64,000 nucleotides of DNA. It comes from Clostridium frigoris. GTDB lineage: Bacteria; Bacillota; Clostridia; Clostridiales; Clostridiaceae. Position 1 is the stretch's first letter; each line of letters opens with the position of its first letter. Shown here piece after piece: positions 63,785 through 64,000 of the stretch. The DNA is taken from assembly GCF_018861865.1 (NCBI RefSeq), contig NZ_JAHLDV010000013.1:1-64000 (forward strand), given 5' to 3'. A program made the translations under genes and the position numbers. Below the pieces are notes generated by a model. That model saw only the letters and a program-made list of their open reading frames with translations. It did no database searches and was not told where the DNA came from.

Positions 63785-64000
63785 ATGCAAGTAATAAAAA
63801 GAGATTCAAGAACAAAGGAATTTAAACCAGAAAGAATATCAACAGCAGCTGGAAAGGCTTTTATAGAAGTTTATGGCAAGGAAAATAAAGAATTTAATAA
63901 CCTTGTTTTAACTAAGGTACTAGAAACTCTTAAACAAAAGGGAGAAACTTTAGTTCCAATAGAAGAAATACAAGATATTATTGTTGATCAAATTAAATTA
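63785..64000 (+). CDS. Ribonucleotide reductase, N-terminal ATP-cone (cut off by the window edge)
   Basis: The 72 visible residues form an ATP-cone (VIKRDSRTKEFKPERI, then AAGKAF, and IQDIIVDQIK), the allosteric nucleotide site at the N-terminus of class I and class III enzymes and some class II enzymes. It follows CACGGAGG. The class cannot be decided from this part. The cobalamin riboswitch suggests a B12-independent enzyme that is shut off when B12 is plentiful and a B12-dependent reductase can replace it; that is inference. Confidence 0.85.
   Translation, partial: MQVIKRDSRTKEFKPERISTAAGKAFIEVYGKENKEFNNLVLTKVLETLKQKGETLVPIEEIQDIIVDQIKL

Overview
The window is a low-GC chromosomal stretch from an anaerobic, spore-forming Firmicute, most likely Clostridium sensu stricto. 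It carries a complete spo0A, hydF (maturation of [FeFe] hydrogenase), a clostridial acetyl-CoA acetyltransferase, many TTG/GTG starts behind strong GGAGG sites, and AT-rich gaps with classical T-tailed hairpins. I found no rRNA, tRNA, CRISPR array or intact transposase. The species cannot be named from this sequence alone.

Layout. 1-4.9 kb: a partial structured RNA at the left edge, then envelope genes on the minus strand (phosphodiester glycosidase, O-antigen-ligase-like protein, DedA, and a DedA-PAP2 fusion whose PAP2 half is broken). 5.0-15.6 kb: an 11-gene [NiFe]-hydrogenase operon on the minus strand (small and large subunits, protease, hypA, hypB, tatA, two tatC, hypC, hypD, hypE), with hypF in a separate unit behind a PAP2 phosphatase. 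The small subunit has a Tat signal, and the operon brings its own Tat translocase. 16.3-21.3 kb: two OmpR-type two-component systems and a small acidic protein. 21.5-26.7 kb: a plus-strand operon that looks like a decaying menaquinone/redox cluster: polyprenyl synthetase with an in-frame stop, DoxX, YtkA-like protein, NapH-like membrane Fe-S protein, MenA-like prenyltransferase, CPBP protease and only the last ~68 codons of menG. 27-30.2 kb: copper operon csoR-copA-copZ with its operator.

30.3-40.5 kb: NlpC/P60 hydrolase, ZIP transporter, a vanW relic, three cyclic-di-GMP enzymes (one frameshifted in a T7 run, one with an altered HD motif) and a chemotaxis receptor. A 40-bp direct repeat flanks part of this region. 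40.7-53.7 kb: YitT, DUF3237, a flippase-like protein, an APC permease, a sirohaem sulfite/nitrite reductase with a divergent LysR regulator, alpha-amylase, a YgeY-like hydrolase, a 2-hydroxyacid-dehydrogenase-like protein lacking its catalytic Arg and His, an unknown protein and a phosphodiesterase. 53.8-64 kb: an orphan CopZ, hydF, polysaccharide deacetylase, pssA, thiolase under an apparent sigma-54 promoter beside its probable activator, ferredoxin, spo0A, DUF3842, nanE, and a cobalamin riboswitch ahead of the 5' end of a ribonucleotide reductase gene.

The most notable points are: (1) an extracytoplasmic [NiFe] hydrogenase with no cytochrome b, whose small subunit has Tyr in place of one proximal-cluster Cys; (2) a relict quinone operon around an intact membrane redox trio; (3) an 11-bp-spaced TTTTAAT repeat placed at a fixed distance from the -10 of three envelope-lipid genes, near a two-component system that could read it; (4) a sigma-54-controlled thiolase.
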